Positions 1-7,433 of a stretch of DNA of 10,764 bases are shown here, piece after piece; the first letter of the stretch is position 1; each line of letters begins with the position of its first letter. This stretch comes from Verrucomicrobiales bacterium (GTDB taxonomy: Bacteria > Verrucomicrobiota > Verrucomicrobiia > Limisphaerales > UBA1096). Where the stretch lies: assembly GCA_011523195.1 (NCBI GenBank), contig WTHH01000235.1, positions 1-10,764 of the forward strand, in the 5' to 3' direction. Under the pieces are notes generated by a model that made no database searches, was not told where the DNA came from, and worked only from the letters and a program-made list of their open reading frames with translations. A program made the translations under genes and the position numbers.

Positions 1-77
1 TCCTTCTCCATCTCAAAATCAGAGATGGAGTTCTTCTTCATCAAGTCGACAATGCTTTTGATGTCTTTGAATTCCAC
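1..77 (-). CDS. accB: Biotin carboxyl carrier protein of acetyl-CoA carboxylase, N-terminal fragment
   Basis: Only the first 25 codons are inside the window; the gene continues past the left edge on the minus strand. Read from a GTG at 77, the protein begins VEFKDIKSIVDLMKKNSISD and continues with an FEMEK-type segment. This amphipathic, Lys-rich helix followed by an acidic strand is the characteristic start of AccB, seen in many bacteria as M-D-(L/F)-K-x-I-K-x-(L/I)-(I/V)-D-L-M-K-K. AccB carries the biotin that biotin carboxylase (AccC) carboxylates for malonyl-CoA and fatty acid synthesis. The biotinyl-lysine domain lies outside the window, so the call rests on the N-terminus alone. No clear Shine-Dalgarno site precedes the GTG. 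It is divergent from larB. Confidence 0.75.
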   Translation of the reverse strand, partial: MEFKDIKSIVDLMKKNSISDFEMEK

Positions 78-271
78 GATGGTAAATCGGTTTTGGGCTC
101 GGGGCCCCGGGTTGTTGCTCCTTTTCGGCGCTCACGCACCGCATGCAAACGTCGAATAACGTTAACGAGGCGGAGGCTAGTCCTCGCCTCGAGAGGGGTC
201 AAGGGAGTTTCCCGGGGTCGGGGCGCGATTCCGCGTGACGCCGCGCCGTCCGGAATGTTAACTCCCAGCCC
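78..271. other. Divergent intergenic region, accB/larB
   Basis: This 194-base gap separates two divergent starts and should hold promoters for both. It contains a 10-base perfect palindrome CGGGGCCCCG at 100-109 and a hairpin at 167-190 (GAGGC-g-GAGG, loop CTAGT, CCTCGCCTC; nine pairs with one bulged G). Neither is followed by a T-run, so they do not look like terminators. A 60-codon open frame crosses the region but shows no recognisable protein. This is one of two gaps in the window without the GCGCTTGGCCAAGCGC palindrome. I could not assign -35/-10 boxes with confidence. Confidence 0.4.
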
Positions 272-1036
272 GTGACACCAGAGGAAACCAGCCAGCTTTT
301 GCATCGATTCAAGTCCGGCGAAGTGGACGAAGCCGCCTTGCTCAACGCCCTCTGCGCAGAGCCGATCGACGATCTTGGCTTCGCGCAGGTCGACGCGCAC
401 CGCGCGTTGCGGCAGGGATTTCCCGAGGTCGTATTCGGTGCCGGCAAGACACCGGAACAGGTTGCCTCCATCGCGGTCAAGGTCATGGACCGGGAGGATC
501 GCGTGCTGGTGACCAGGGCGGACGCTGCCCACGCGGTGGCCGTGGCGGCCAAGCTGCCGGAGGCGACGTACCATGAGTCAGCCCGCTGCATCACGGTCGA
601 GGCCAAGCGCTTGGCCAAGCGCGAGGGAAGCATCGCCGTGCTTTGCGCGGGGACGAGTGACCTGCCGGTGGCCGACGAGGCGGCGGTGACGGCGGATTTA
701 ATGGGCAACGAGGTGATGCGCGTGAACGACGTCGGCGTGGCCGGCTTGCACCGGCTGCTTGCGAGTATGCCCAGAGTGCGCGAGGCCAGCGTGATCATCG
801 CCGTGGCCGGCATGGAGGGGGCACTACCCAGCGTGGTGGCCGGGCTGGTGCACCGGCCGGTGATCGCCGTCCCGACAAGCATCGGCTACGGGGCGAACTT
901 CGGCGGGTTGGCGGCGCTGCTTGGCATGCTCAACAGCTGCGGCAGCGGCGTGACTGTGGTCAACATCGACAACGGTTTCGGGGCCGCTTTCGCCGCGAAC
1001 CAAATCAACTGCCTGGCCAACGAGTCGCCAAGTTGA
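272..1036 (+). CDS. larB: Nickel pincer cofactor biosynthesis protein LarB
   Basis: 254 residues from a GTG start. LarB carboxylates and hydrolyses nicotinic acid adenine dinucleotide to P2CMN, the first step in making the nickel-pincer nucleotide cofactor of lactate racemase (LarA) and related enzymes. The family signature is strong. The N-terminal part has 'LGFAQVDAHRALRQGFPEVV' followed by FGAGKTPEQ. The C-terminal PurE-like (AIR carboxylase) domain, roughly residues 125-245, has VAGMEGALPSVVAGL (M181-E182-G183), PVIAVPTSIGYGANFGG, LLGMLNSCGSGVTVVNIDNG and FGAAFAANQI. Length is normal for LarB. The GTG is the first usable in-frame start; the only nearby ATG (255) is in another frame. No larA, larC or larE is visible in the window. 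One copy of the dispersed palindrome lies inside the gene, read as EAKRLAKRE. Confidence 0.93.
   Translation: MTPEETSQLLHRFKSGEVDEAALLNALCAEPIDDLGFAQVDAHRALRQGFPEVVFGAGKTPEQVASIAVKVMDREDRVLVTRADAAHAVAVAAKLPEATYHESARCITVEAKRLAKREGSIAVLCAGTSDLPVADEAAVTADLMGNEVMRVNDVGVAGLHRLLASMPRVREASVIIAVAGMEGALPSVVAGLVHRPVIAVPTSIGYGANFGGLAALLGMLNSCGSGVTVVNIDNGFGAAFAANQINCLANESPS
607..622. repeat. Dispersed palindrome copy 1 (inside larB)
   Basis: GCGCTTGGCCAAGCGC is a perfect 16-base palindrome. It is preceded by GGCCAA, so 601-616 is a second, overlapping 16-base palindrome (GGCCAAGC/GCTTGGCC). It falls in coding sequence and is read in the frame R-L-A-K-R. This copy serves here as the consensus for the others. 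Confidence 0.7.
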
Positions 1037-1179
1037 GTTCGCAATCTTCCGCGAATTATCAATTCAGAAATATTTTTTTTGGGCTTTGACTTGGATTTGG
1101 TTTTTATCCATTTTCCGCGCCGCGTGACTTGGCTGCGTTTGGCCAAGCGCCGAATCGTTCAATTTTACCAACAAAAGTC
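1037..1179 (+). promoter_or_regulatory. larB-topB intergenic region with possible promoter
   Basis: The gap is AT-rich in its first half. A weak inverted repeat GAATT-ATC-AATTC (1053-1065) precedes eight T (1073-1080), but the stem is only five pairs and the T-run is displaced, so a larB terminator is doubtful. TTGACT at 1086-1091, 94 bases before the chosen topB start, is a good -35 match; no convincing -10 lies at normal spacing (CATTTT at 17 bases is poor). The same octamer TTGACTTG lies upstream of ftsH and of the FHA gene. Confidence 0.25.
1135..1150. repeat. Dispersed palindrome copy 2 (upstream of topB)
   Basis: GCGTTTGGCCAAGCGC matches the consensus at 15 of 16 positions. It lies between the possible -35 at 1086 and the chosen topB start at 1180. 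A TTG at 1129 can open the topB frame early and would translate this copy as F-G-Q-A; I treat that as an artefact of an open frame. Confidence 0.65.
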
Positions 1180-3666
1180 GTGGGAAAAACACTGGTTATC
1201 GCAGAGAAACCGTCGGTCGCAACCGATATCGCCCGTGTACTCAAGGCGCCGCGCGACAAGTCGAAGGACTTTTTTGAGAACGACGAATACTTTGTTTCCT
1301 CCGCGGTGGGCCACCTGCTGGAGCTGATCGTCCCGGAGGATCAGGACATCAAGCGTGGCAAGTGGACCTTCGACAAGCTGCCCCACATCCCCACTTATTT
1401 TGACCTTCAGCCGATCGCCAAGAGCGAGTCGCGGCTAAAAGTACTGATGCGCCTGCTCCGCACCAAGGACATCGACACCATCGTCAATGCCTGTGACGCC
1501 GGCCGGGAGGGGGAACTGATTTTCCGCTACATCATCCAGTACGCGCAAAAGAAGCTTAAGAAAAAAATGGCGGAGAAGACTGTCACGCGGCTTTGGCTGC
1601 AGTCGATGACGCCGGACGCCATCCGCAAGGGCTTTGCCAATCTGCGAACCGACGAGGCGATGAAGCCGCTCGCAAACGCCGCGAGCTGCCGGAGCGAGGC
1701 GGACTGGCTTGTGGGCATCAACGGCACACGCGCGATGACGGCGTTCAACTCCAAGAGCGGCGGCTTTTACCTGACACCGGTCGGCCGGGTACAGACTCCG
1801 ACGCTCGCCGTGGTGGTCGATCGCGAGAAGGAAATCCGTGCATTTGTCCCGGAAGATTACTGGGAGGTGCACGCCACGTTTCAGGCCGAGGCCGGGGAGT
1901 ACACCGGTCGGTGGTTTGACGAGGGATTCAAAAAAGACCCGGACAACGCCCACAAGCGGGCGGAGCGCATCTGGGAACAGGCCAGGGCGGACGGCATTCA
2001 GACCAAGTGCGACGGCCAGGCGGGCGAGGTGACCGAGCAGAGCAAGCCGTCGAAACAGGCTGCCCCCATGCTCTTCGACCTTACCACGCTACAACGCGAA
2101 GCCAATGCGCGGTTTGGTTTCTCGGCGCGCAACACGCTTGGCATCGCGCAGGCGTTGTACGAGCGTCACAAGGTGCTGACCTATCCGCGAACCGATTCGC
2201 GCTGCCTACCAGAGGACTACGTCGATACCGTAAAGGAAACCATCGGTGCGCTTGGCCAAGCGAACTACGGCAGCATCGCCAATGACATTCTCAATAACGA
2301 CTGGGTGCATGGCGGCAACAAAAAGATGTTCAACAACGCGAAGATCTCCGATCACTTCGCGATCATCCCCACCCTCAAGCCGGCTCCATCTACGCTCAAG
2401 GAACAGGAACTGAAAGTGTACGACCTCGTCGTGAAACGGTTCCTCGCTGTGTTCTATCCGTCGGCGGAATTTCTCGTTACCACACGTATCACGCGGGTCG
2501 AGGGCGAGCCCTTCAAGACGGAGGGCAAGGTGCTGGTCAGGCCGGGTTGGCTTGCAGTTTACGGACGTGACCAAAGCAACAAGGAGGACGCCGGGCATCT
2601 CGTTCCCGTGACCGAAGGCGAGTCGGTCAACGCCAGCGAGGTGAACGTCGAGGCCAAGGCCACGCGGCCGCCGGCACGATACACTGAGGCCACATTGCTC
2701 AGCGCGATGGAGCACGCCGGCAAGCGGGTCGACGACGAGGAACTACGCGAGGCGATGAGCGAAAAGGGTCTCGGCACGCCGGCTACGCGCGCGTCGATCA
2801 TCGAGGAATTGATCCGCCACAAGTACATGGTGCGCGAGATGCGCGAACTGATCCCTACTGCGCAGGCGTTCTCGCTGATCACGCTGTTGATGGCGCTGGA
2901 AGTCGATGCTTTGTCCAGACCGGAATTGACCGGCGACTGGGAGTTTAAGCTCAAGGAGATCGAGCGCGGGAATTTCGACCGGGAGTCGTTCATGAACGAG
3001 ATTCGCTCGATGACCGACCGGATCGTCACGGCGGCCAAGGCCTACGACGGCGACACCGTCCCCGGCGATTACGGCAAGCTCGAGACCGGCTGCCCGAAAT
3101 GCGGCGGACTGGTTAAGGAGACGTACAAGCGGTTCCACTGCGAGGTCGACGACTGCGACTTTGGTTTCTGGAAAATCATGGGCGGGCGACAGTTCGAGCT
3201 GGCCGAGGCGGATGAACTGGTAGCCAACCGCCGCATCGGGCCGCTGGAAGGGTTTCGCAGCAAGATGGGCCGAGCCTTCTCGGCCGAGCTGAAGCTGTCC
3301 GACGAGCACAAGGTTGAGTTTGATTTTGGCAATGACGACGATGACGAGGAGGAAGTCGACTTCAGCGAACAGGAATCCATCGGCGAATGTCCCAAGTGCA
3401 AGGGTCCGGTCTACGAGCACGGTCGAGCCTTCGTTTGCGAAAAAAACACCGGCAAGGATCGCAAATGCAGCTTCCGAACCGGCAAGGTCATCCTCAAGCG
3501 CGACATCGAAAAGGAGCAGGTCGTCAAGCTTCTGAAGGAGGGCAAGACCGACCTGATCCCGAATTTTATCTCTAAGCGGGGCCGGCCATTCAAAGCGTTT
3601 CTCGTACTAAAGTCGAATGGCGACGTTGGCTTTGAGTTCGAGAGCAAAACCAAGGACAAGAAATAG
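1180..3666 (+). CDS. topB: DNA topoisomerase III (type IA) with two C-terminal zinc modules
   Basis: 828 residues from GTG 1180, which puts the Toprim strand right at the N-terminus (GKTLVIAEKPSVATDIARVL), as usual for TopB. The open frame extends to TTG 1129, but those 17 codons run through a repeat and match nothing typical. Type IA enzymes relax negatively supercoiled DNA and decatenate via a 5'-phosphotyrosine. Seen: the Toprim acidic motif CDAGREGELIFRY (D106) and the catalytic tyrosine in VLTYPRTDSR (Y335), preceded by LFDLTTLQREANARFGFSA. The C-terminus has two zinc ribbons, C638/C641/C654/C659 and C737/C740/C753/C763, each followed by a topoisomerase C-terminal repeat with G-R-x-F, separated by an acidic linker (about 718-735). 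That tail probably binds single-stranded DNA. No Shine-Dalgarno site is evident. Another palindrome copy lies inside at 2248. Confidence 0.94.
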   Translation: MGKTLVIAEKPSVATDIARVLKAPRDKSKDFFENDEYFVSSAVGHLLELIVPEDQDIKRGKWTFDKLPHIPTYFDLQPIAKSESRLKVLMRLLRTKDIDTIVNACDAGREGELIFRYIIQYAQKKLKKKMAEKTVTRLWLQSMTPDAIRKGFANLRTDEAMKPLANAASCRSEADWLVGINGTRAMTAFNSKSGGFYLTPVGRVQTPTLAVVVDREKEIRAFVPEDYWEVHATFQAEAGEYTGRWFDEGFKKDPDNAHKRAERIWEQARADGIQTKCDGQAGEVTEQSKPSKQAAPMLFDLTTLQREANARFGFSARNTLGIAQALYERHKVLTYPRTDSRCLPEDYVDTVKETIGALGQANYGSIANDILNNDWVHGGNKKMFNNAKISDHFAIIPTLKPAPSTLKEQELKVYDLVVKRFLAVFYPSAEFLVTTRITRVEGEPFKTEGKVLVRPGWLAVYGRDQSNKEDAGHLVPVTEGESVNASEVNVEAKATRPPARYTEATLLSAMEHAGKRVDDEELREAMSEKGLGTPATRASIIEELIRHKYMVREMRELIPTAQAFSLITLLMALEVDALSRPELTGDWEFKLKEIERGNFDRESFMNEIRSMTDRIVTAAKAYDGDTVPGDYGKLETGCPKCGGLVKETYKRFHCEVDDCDFGFWKIMGGRQFELAEADELVANRRIGPLEGFRSKMGRAFSAELKLSDEHKVEFDFGNDDDDEEEVDFSEQESIGECPKCKGPVYEHGRAFVCEKNTGKDRKCSFRTGKVILKRDIEKEQVVKLLKEGKTDLIPNFISKRGRPFKAFLVLKSNGDVGFEFESKTKDKK
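2248..2263. repeat. Dispersed palindrome copy 3 (inside topB)
   Basis: GCGCTTGGCCAAGCGA matches 15 of 16 consensus bases, with the perfect core at 2251-2260. It is read in frame as A-L-G-Q-A in the segment ETIGALGQANYGSIA, a little after the catalytic tyrosine region. No disruption of the topoisomerase frame is visible. Confidence 0.6.
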
Positions 3667-3667
3667 C

Positions 3668-3683
3668 GGCCTTGGCCAAGCGT
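3668..3683. repeat. Dispersed palindrome copy 4 (just after topB stop)
   Basis: GGCCTTGGCCAAGCGT carries the perfect core CTTGGCCAAG at 3671-3680 and begins one base after the topB TAG. There is no T-run after it, so it is not a classical intrinsic terminator. It sits immediately upstream of the putative ftsH promoter. Confidence 0.65.
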
Positions 3684-3685
3684 GG

Positions 3686-3713
3686 TTGACTTGATTATTA
3701 CTTCATATATTTA
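3686..3713 (+). promoter_or_regulatory. Candidate sigma-70-type promoter for ftsH
   Basis: TTGACT (3686-3691) and TATTTA (3708-3713) are separated by 16 bases in an AT-rich stretch that stands out from the GC-rich surroundings. The -35 matches the consensus at five of six positions and the -10 at four of six. It is about 57 bases before the ftsH ATG. This is the best promoter candidate in the window but rests on motif matching only. Confidence 0.4.
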
Positions 3714-3769
3714 TCTTTACTGGTTGCCATAACGGAACGTGATGTGTTACTTTCCCCTGTTCGAGCGGC

Positions 3770-5779
3770 ATGGCTGACGAAAAACCACCGAAAATAAACG
3801 AGAAAAAGTCCGATTCAGAGGATCGGATGCCGAATCCGCGTTCTTGGATGCTCTGGGCGCTGGGCATCTTCATGGTGGTCATGCTGTTCCAGATCGGCCG
3901 TGGTGCCGGTCAGGATGCCGCCCAAAAAGTCACCTACGACCAGTTGCACAGTTGGATCGCCTCGGGTGTTCAGGTGAAGGGATACATTGAGTATCCTCCG
4001 CCCAATTCCTCCGCCCTTTGTACCATCACCGGCTACCGGATGGAGGACGGCAAGCGCGTCCCGTTTGAGTTCGAGGACAAGCTCATCGAGGGCCGCGAAA
4101 AATTCCTGATCGAGACCGCTGGATTTCAACCCAAGAACAAAAGCACGTTGCTGACGATGTTCCTTATTCAGCTTCTGCCAATCCTTCTTATTTTCCTTCT
4201 GATTTGGTTCGTGTTGATTCGGCAGATTCGCAGTGCGGGTCGGGGCGCGATGAGCTTCGGAAAAAGCAAGGCACGGATGCTCAACAAGGAGAAAAACAAG
4301 ACCACGTTCAAGGACGTGGCCGGCGTGGAGGAAGCCTGCGAGGAGGTTTCCGAGTTGGTCGACTACCTCAAGGATCCGAAAAAATTTCAGAAACTGGGCG
4401 GCAAGATTCCGAAGGGCATCCTCATGGTGGGGCCGCCGGGCACCGGCAAGACGCTTTTGGCCAAGGCCATCGCCGGCGAGGCTGACGCGAGTTTCTTTAG
4501 CATCAGCGGCTCGGATTTTGTCGAGATGTTCGTCGGCGTGGGCGCCAGCCGCGTGCGCGACATGTTTGAGCAGGCGCGCAAGAGCACGCCTTGTCTGGTT
4601 TTCATCGATGAGATCGATGCGGTCGGCCGCTCACGCGGTCACGGCCTCGGCGGCGGCAACGACGAGCGCGAACAAACTCTCAACGCGCTGCTCGTTGAGA
4701 TGGACGGCTTCGACACGCAGGATGGCATCATCATCATCGCCGCGACCAACCGGCCTGACGTGCTCGATCCCGCCCTGCTGCGCCCGGGCCGATTCGACCG
4801 CCAACTCACGGTCAACCTGCCGGACATCCGGGGCCGAGAGGAGATTCTCAAGGTACACGCCAAGAAGGTGAAACTCTCCAAGGCGGCAGACCTGGGCGTG
4901 ATCGCCCGGGGTACCCCCGGTTTTTCCGGTGCCGAGTTGGCCAACCTACTCAACGAGGCGGCGTTGCTGGCTGCCCGTGCGAACAAAAAATCCATCGGCA
5001 TGGCTGAGCTGGAGGAGGCCCGCGACAAGGTGCGCTGGGGCCGCGAACGCCGCAGCCTCGCGATGACCGACGAGGACAAAAAAATCACCGCCTGGCACGA
5101 GGCCGGCCACGCGATCATCAACGTGCTGCTCGACAAGTGCCACCCGCTGCACAAGGTCACCATCATCCCGCGTGGCCAGGCGCTTGGCGCGACTATGTCC
5201 CTGCCCAAGGAGGATGTGTTCAATCGTCAAAGCCAGGAAATGCGCGACACCATCGCCATGACCATGGGTGGCCGGATTGCCGAGGAGATCGTGACCGGCG
5301 ATATCTCAACCGGTGCCGCCGGCGACATCCAGCAGGCCACCAACATGGCCCGATCCATGGTCACCCAGTGGGGCATGAGCGAGAAACTCGGCATGGTGCT
5401 TTATGGCGATGGGGACGAATATGTATTCCTCGGCAAGGAGCTAGCGCAGGGCAAGACTTACAGTGAGCAGACCGCGCAGGAGATCGACACCGAGGTGCGC
5501 CGTCTGGTTGATGAAGGCTACCAACGTGCGAAAAAGCTGATCGACGATCACAAAAAGGAACTGGAACTGATCGCCAATGCGCTGCTCGAGTACGAAACGC
5601 TCGACGGCCAGCAGGTGGAGGACATCGTGCGAACTGGCAAATTCAACCCGCCGGAGTCGCCGAAGGACGTCGACCCGCCAAAGGGTGCCGACTCCTCCAC
5701 GCCCACGCCGGATGTGCCCAAGGCCGATAAACCAAAACTGGACGATGGATTGGGGGATCCTGCGCCGGCCACGGCTTGA
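3770..5779 (+). CDS. ftsH: ATP-dependent zinc metalloprotease FtsH
   Basis: 669 residues; membrane-bound AAA+ protease that unfolds and degrades damaged membrane proteins and short-lived regulators. Order of parts: charged cytoplasmic N-tail (1-24), transmembrane helix 1 (about 25-43), a periplasmic domain (about 45-125), transmembrane helix 2 (about 127-149), the AAA+ domain, then the protease domain. Walker A is GPPGTGKT (221-228) and Walker B is LVFIDEID (D280, E281). The second region of homology is ATNRPDVLDPALLRPGRFDR and the pore loop is in DFVEMFVGVG. The zinc site is HEAGH (443-447), with D519 in STGAAGDIQQAT as the likely third ligand. All key residues are present. The C-terminus has a Pro/Lys/Asp-rich tail (about 625-669) that looks disordered. 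The ATG has no obvious Shine-Dalgarno site; the candidate promoter at 3686 suggests its own transcription start. Confidence 0.97.
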   Translation: MADEKPPKINEKKSDSEDRMPNPRSWMLWALGIFMVVMLFQIGRGAGQDAAQKVTYDQLHSWIASGVQVKGYIEYPPPNSSALCTITGYRMEDGKRVPFEFEDKLIEGREKFLIETAGFQPKNKSTLLTMFLIQLLPILLIFLLIWFVLIRQIRSAGRGAMSFGKSKARMLNKEKNKTTFKDVAGVEEACEEVSELVDYLKDPKKFQKLGGKIPKGILMVGPPGTGKTLLAKAIAGEADASFFSISGSDFVEMFVGVGASRVRDMFEQARKSTPCLVFIDEIDAVGRSRGHGLGGGNDEREQTLNALLVEMDGFDTQDGIIIIAATNRPDVLDPALLRPGRFDRQLTVNLPDIRGREEILKVHAKKVKLSKAADLGVIARGTPGFSGAELANLLNEAALLAARANKKSIGMAELEEARDKVRWGRERRSLAMTDEDKKITAWHEAGHAIINVLLDKCHPLHKVTIIPRGQALGATMSLPKEDVFNRQSQEMRDTIAMTMGGRIAEEIVTGDISTGAAGDIQQATNMARSMVTQWGMSEKLGMVLYGDGDEYVFLGKELAQGKTYSEQTAQEIDTEVRRLVDEGYQRAKKLIDDHKKELELIANALLEYETLDGQQVEDIVRTGKFNPPESPKDVDPPKGADSSTPTPDVPKADKPKLDDGLGDPAPATA

Positions 5780-5810
5780 TCGCCCATTTTTCCCCAAATC
5801 CAGAATCCCG

Positions 5811-5839
5811 TTGACTTGGAATAACTTCCGAAGCTAATT
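5811..5839 (+). promoter_or_regulatory. Possible promoter for the FHA gene
   Basis: TTGACT (5811-5816) is followed after 17 bases by CTAATT (5834-5839), a poor -10. The octamer TTGACTTG is identical to those upstream of topB (1086) and ftsH (3686). The 82-base ftsH-FHA gap is also short enough for readthrough from ftsH. GGAATGAG at 5851-5858 could serve as a weak ribosome binding site before the ATG at 5862. Confidence 0.25.
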
Positions 5840-5861
5840 TGTCTCCCCCCGGAATGAGCTC

Positions 5862-6356
5862 ATGCCCAAGCTGACCGTTTTAACAGAAGGAATTGAACCG
5901 ACCTCCTTTGAATTGACAAAGGAGGTTACTTCTGTTGGGCGCGTGGAGGGCAATGACATCGTGCTGCCGCACCAGTCGGTTTCCGGCAGCCACGGCGAAC
6001 TGGTATTGCGCGGGGAGGAGGACGTCTACGTGCGTGACGTTGGCTCCACCAATGGCAGCTATATCAACGGCAACAAGGTTGCCGAGTCACCACTCCAGCC
6101 GGGCGAGGTAGTCAGGTTTGGAGAGGTGGAGCTGAAACTCGATGGAGCCCAAAAAGTTCAGTCCCACGACAAACATATCCAGCAGGGTGTGAAACTGGGC
6201 GATCTGGACAGCGCACCCAAGGGACCGGCCAAGGGCTTCACCAAGAAATCAGACAAGACCGGTCGCTACTTCCTGATCGCGGGGATCGTGGTAGCCGCAG
6301 TTCTCGCCGGGGTGATTTATGTCGTCTGGAGCAAATTCCAGGGCGGCGGCAATTGA
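5862..6356 (+). CDS. FHA-domain protein with C-terminal membrane anchor
   Basis: 164 residues. The N-terminal two thirds form a forkhead-associated domain, a phosphothreonine-binding module: the VGR strand (G26, R27), DIVL (32-35), S41-x-x-H44, and D59-V-G-S-T-N64-G65 with the following Y-I-N-G. These are the residues that contact phosphopeptide in FHA domains. A Gly/Lys-rich linker follows (about 95-135), then one hydrophobic helix (about 136-156, YFLIAGIVVAAVLAGVIYVVW) and eight residues ending in a Gly-rich SKFQGGGN. The layout implies the FHA domain faces the cytoplasm and is tethered to the inner membrane. FHA proteins usually partner with Ser/Thr kinases or secretion machinery; no such partner is in the window, so its role is unknown. 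It follows ftsH by 82 bases on the same strand. Confidence 0.88.
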   Translation: MPKLTVLTEGIEPTSFELTKEVTSVGRVEGNDIVLPHQSVSGSHGELVLRGEEDVYVRDVGSTNGSYINGNKVAESPLQPGEVVRFGEVELKLDGAQKVQSHDKHIQQGVKLGDLDSAPKGPAKGFTKKSDKTGRYFLIAGIVVAAVLAGVIYVVWSKFQGGGN

Positions 6357-6361
6357 TGCCC

Positions 6362-6385
6362 CTTGGCCAAGTACTGGCCAAGCGC
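6362..6385. repeat. Dispersed palindrome copy 5 (double, between convergent genes)
   Basis: Two overlapping units lie in the 39-base gap between the converging ends of the FHA gene and hemB. CTTGGCCAAG (6362-6371) is followed by TGGCCAAGCGC (6375-6385). Together 6362-6382 can fold into a hairpin with eight-pair arms CTTGGCCA/TGGCCAAG and loop AGTAC. The position suits a bidirectional transcription barrier, but there is no T-run on either side. Confidence 0.65.
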
Positions 6386-6395
6386 AACGTTTACC

Positions 6396-7415
6396 TTAAC
6401 CCTCTTTCAGCCAACCAGCTGCCTTCGTGGCGGCGTATGTCAGGATAATGTCCGCGCCGGCCCGGCGCATCGCCAGCAACGACTCCATCGTCACCGCCTG
6501 CTCGTCGACCCATCCACGCTTGGCCGCTGCCTGAATCATCGAGTGCTCGCCGCTCACCGCGTAGGCCGCGGTCGGATAACCGAACTCCGATTTCACCCGG
6601 TGAAGAATGTCGAGGTAGGCCAAGGCCGGTTTCACCATCACGATGTCCGCCCCTTCACGCAGGTCGAGCGAGACTTCTCGTAGCGCCTCCTCTGCGTTGG
6701 CGGCATCCATCTGGTAGCTGTGCCGGTCGCCAAACTGCGGGGCCGACTCCGCTGCGTCGCGAAACGGCCCGTAGTAGGCCGAGGCAAACTTGGCTGCGTA
6801 CGACATGATCGGCGTCTCATTGAATCCACCCGAATCGAGCGCCGTGCGAATCGCCGCCACGCGACCGTCCATCATGTCGCTGGGCGCGACGACATCCGCA
6901 CCGGCCTCGGCATGGCTCACCGCCGTGTGGGCCAATAGCTTGAGTGAAGGATCATTGTCGATGATGGCTTCCTTGCCGCTCTTTTTCACGAGACCACAAT
7001 GGCCGTGGCTCATGTATTCGCAGAGACAAACGTCGGTGATCACCAGCAGTCCCGGCACGTCCCGCTTCAACTGGCGCACCGCCTTTTGAACAATGCCATT
7101 TTTTGAGTAGGCACCGCTGGCGCGTGCGTCCTTTTTGGATGGAATGCCGAACAGGATCACCGCCGGCACGCCCGACTTTTGCGCCTTGGCCGCCTCGCGC
7201 ACTGCTTCATCGATTGAAAGCTGAAACACACCCGGCATCGATGGCACGGCACTGCGCACCTTGCGTCCGGGGCGGATGAAAAGCGGCAGCACCAGTTGAT
7301 CCGGGTGCAGCCGCGTCTCGCGCACCATGCGGCGCAGCGTCTCCGAGCCGCGCAATCGGCGCGGCCGGTAGCTGGGGAAATCGCCTGTCAGGAGAGACGG
7401 CATGCGCGGCATCAT
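6396..7415 (-). CDS. hemB: Porphobilinogen synthase (delta-aminolevulinic acid dehydratase)
   Basis: 339 residues from the ATG at 7415; condenses two 5-aminolevulinate molecules into porphobilinogen in haem and tetrapyrrole synthesis (cytoplasm). Both Schiff-base lysines are seen: K209 in MSYAAKFASAYYGPFRDAA and K262 in IVMVKPALAYLD. The catalytic metal site is the cysteine type, DVCLCEYMSHGHCG (C130, C132, C140), so a zinc enzyme is expected rather than the Asp-rich magnesium type. It ends LKEG. Start choice is uncertain. ATGs at 7415, 7412 and 7403 all precede the conserved FPSYRPRRLRG segment, and a weak GGTGGGA lies before 7415. The frame is open further to ATG 7457, but that extension is mostly a translated palindrome copy (MAPGQALGLW) and is unlikely to be real. 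Confidence 0.95.
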   Translation of the reverse strand: MMPRMPSLLTGDFPSYRPRRLRGSETLRRMVRETRLHPDQLVLPLFIRPGRKVRSAVPSMPGVFQLSIDEAVREAAKAQKSGVPAVILFGIPSKKDARASGAYSKNGIVQKAVRQLKRDVPGLLVITDVCLCEYMSHGHCGLVKKSGKEAIIDNDPSLKLLAHTAVSHAEAGADVVAPSDMMDGRVAAIRTALDSGGFNETPIMSYAAKFASAYYGPFRDAAESAPQFGDRHSYQMDAANAEEALREVSLDLREGADIVMVKPALAYLDILHRVKSEFGYPTAAYAVSGEHSMIQAAAKRGWVDEQAVTMESLLAMRRAGADIILTYAATKAAGWLKEG

Positions 7416-7433
7416 AACCAATCCCACCCACAA

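Noticed and set aside
93..275. Plus-strand 60-codon frame before larB
   Set aside because: Arg/Pro-rich composition, no motif, overlaps the larB start by four bases; most likely chance in a GC-rich gap.
199..882. Long minus-strand open frame (227 codons) opposite larB
   Set aside because: It lies antisense to a well-supported larB, is Ser/Thr/Ala-rich with no recognisable motif, and is typical of the complementary strand of GC-rich coding sequence.
1053..1080. Intrinsic terminator after larB
   Set aside because: The stem GAATT/AATTC has only five AT-rich pairs and the T-run begins eight bases after it, so it does not meet the usual pattern; mentioned only within the intergenic entry.
2743..3420. 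Minus-strand open frame (225 codons) opposite topB
   Set aside because: Antisense to the zinc-module region of topB; composition is a mirror of that gene and no family is recognisable.
4451..4470. Further palindrome copy in ftsH (TTTTGGCCAAGGCC)
   Set aside because: The TTGGCCAAG here encodes the conserved L-A-K after the Walker A motif of FtsH; it lacks the flanking GCGC arms and is explained by ordinary codon use.
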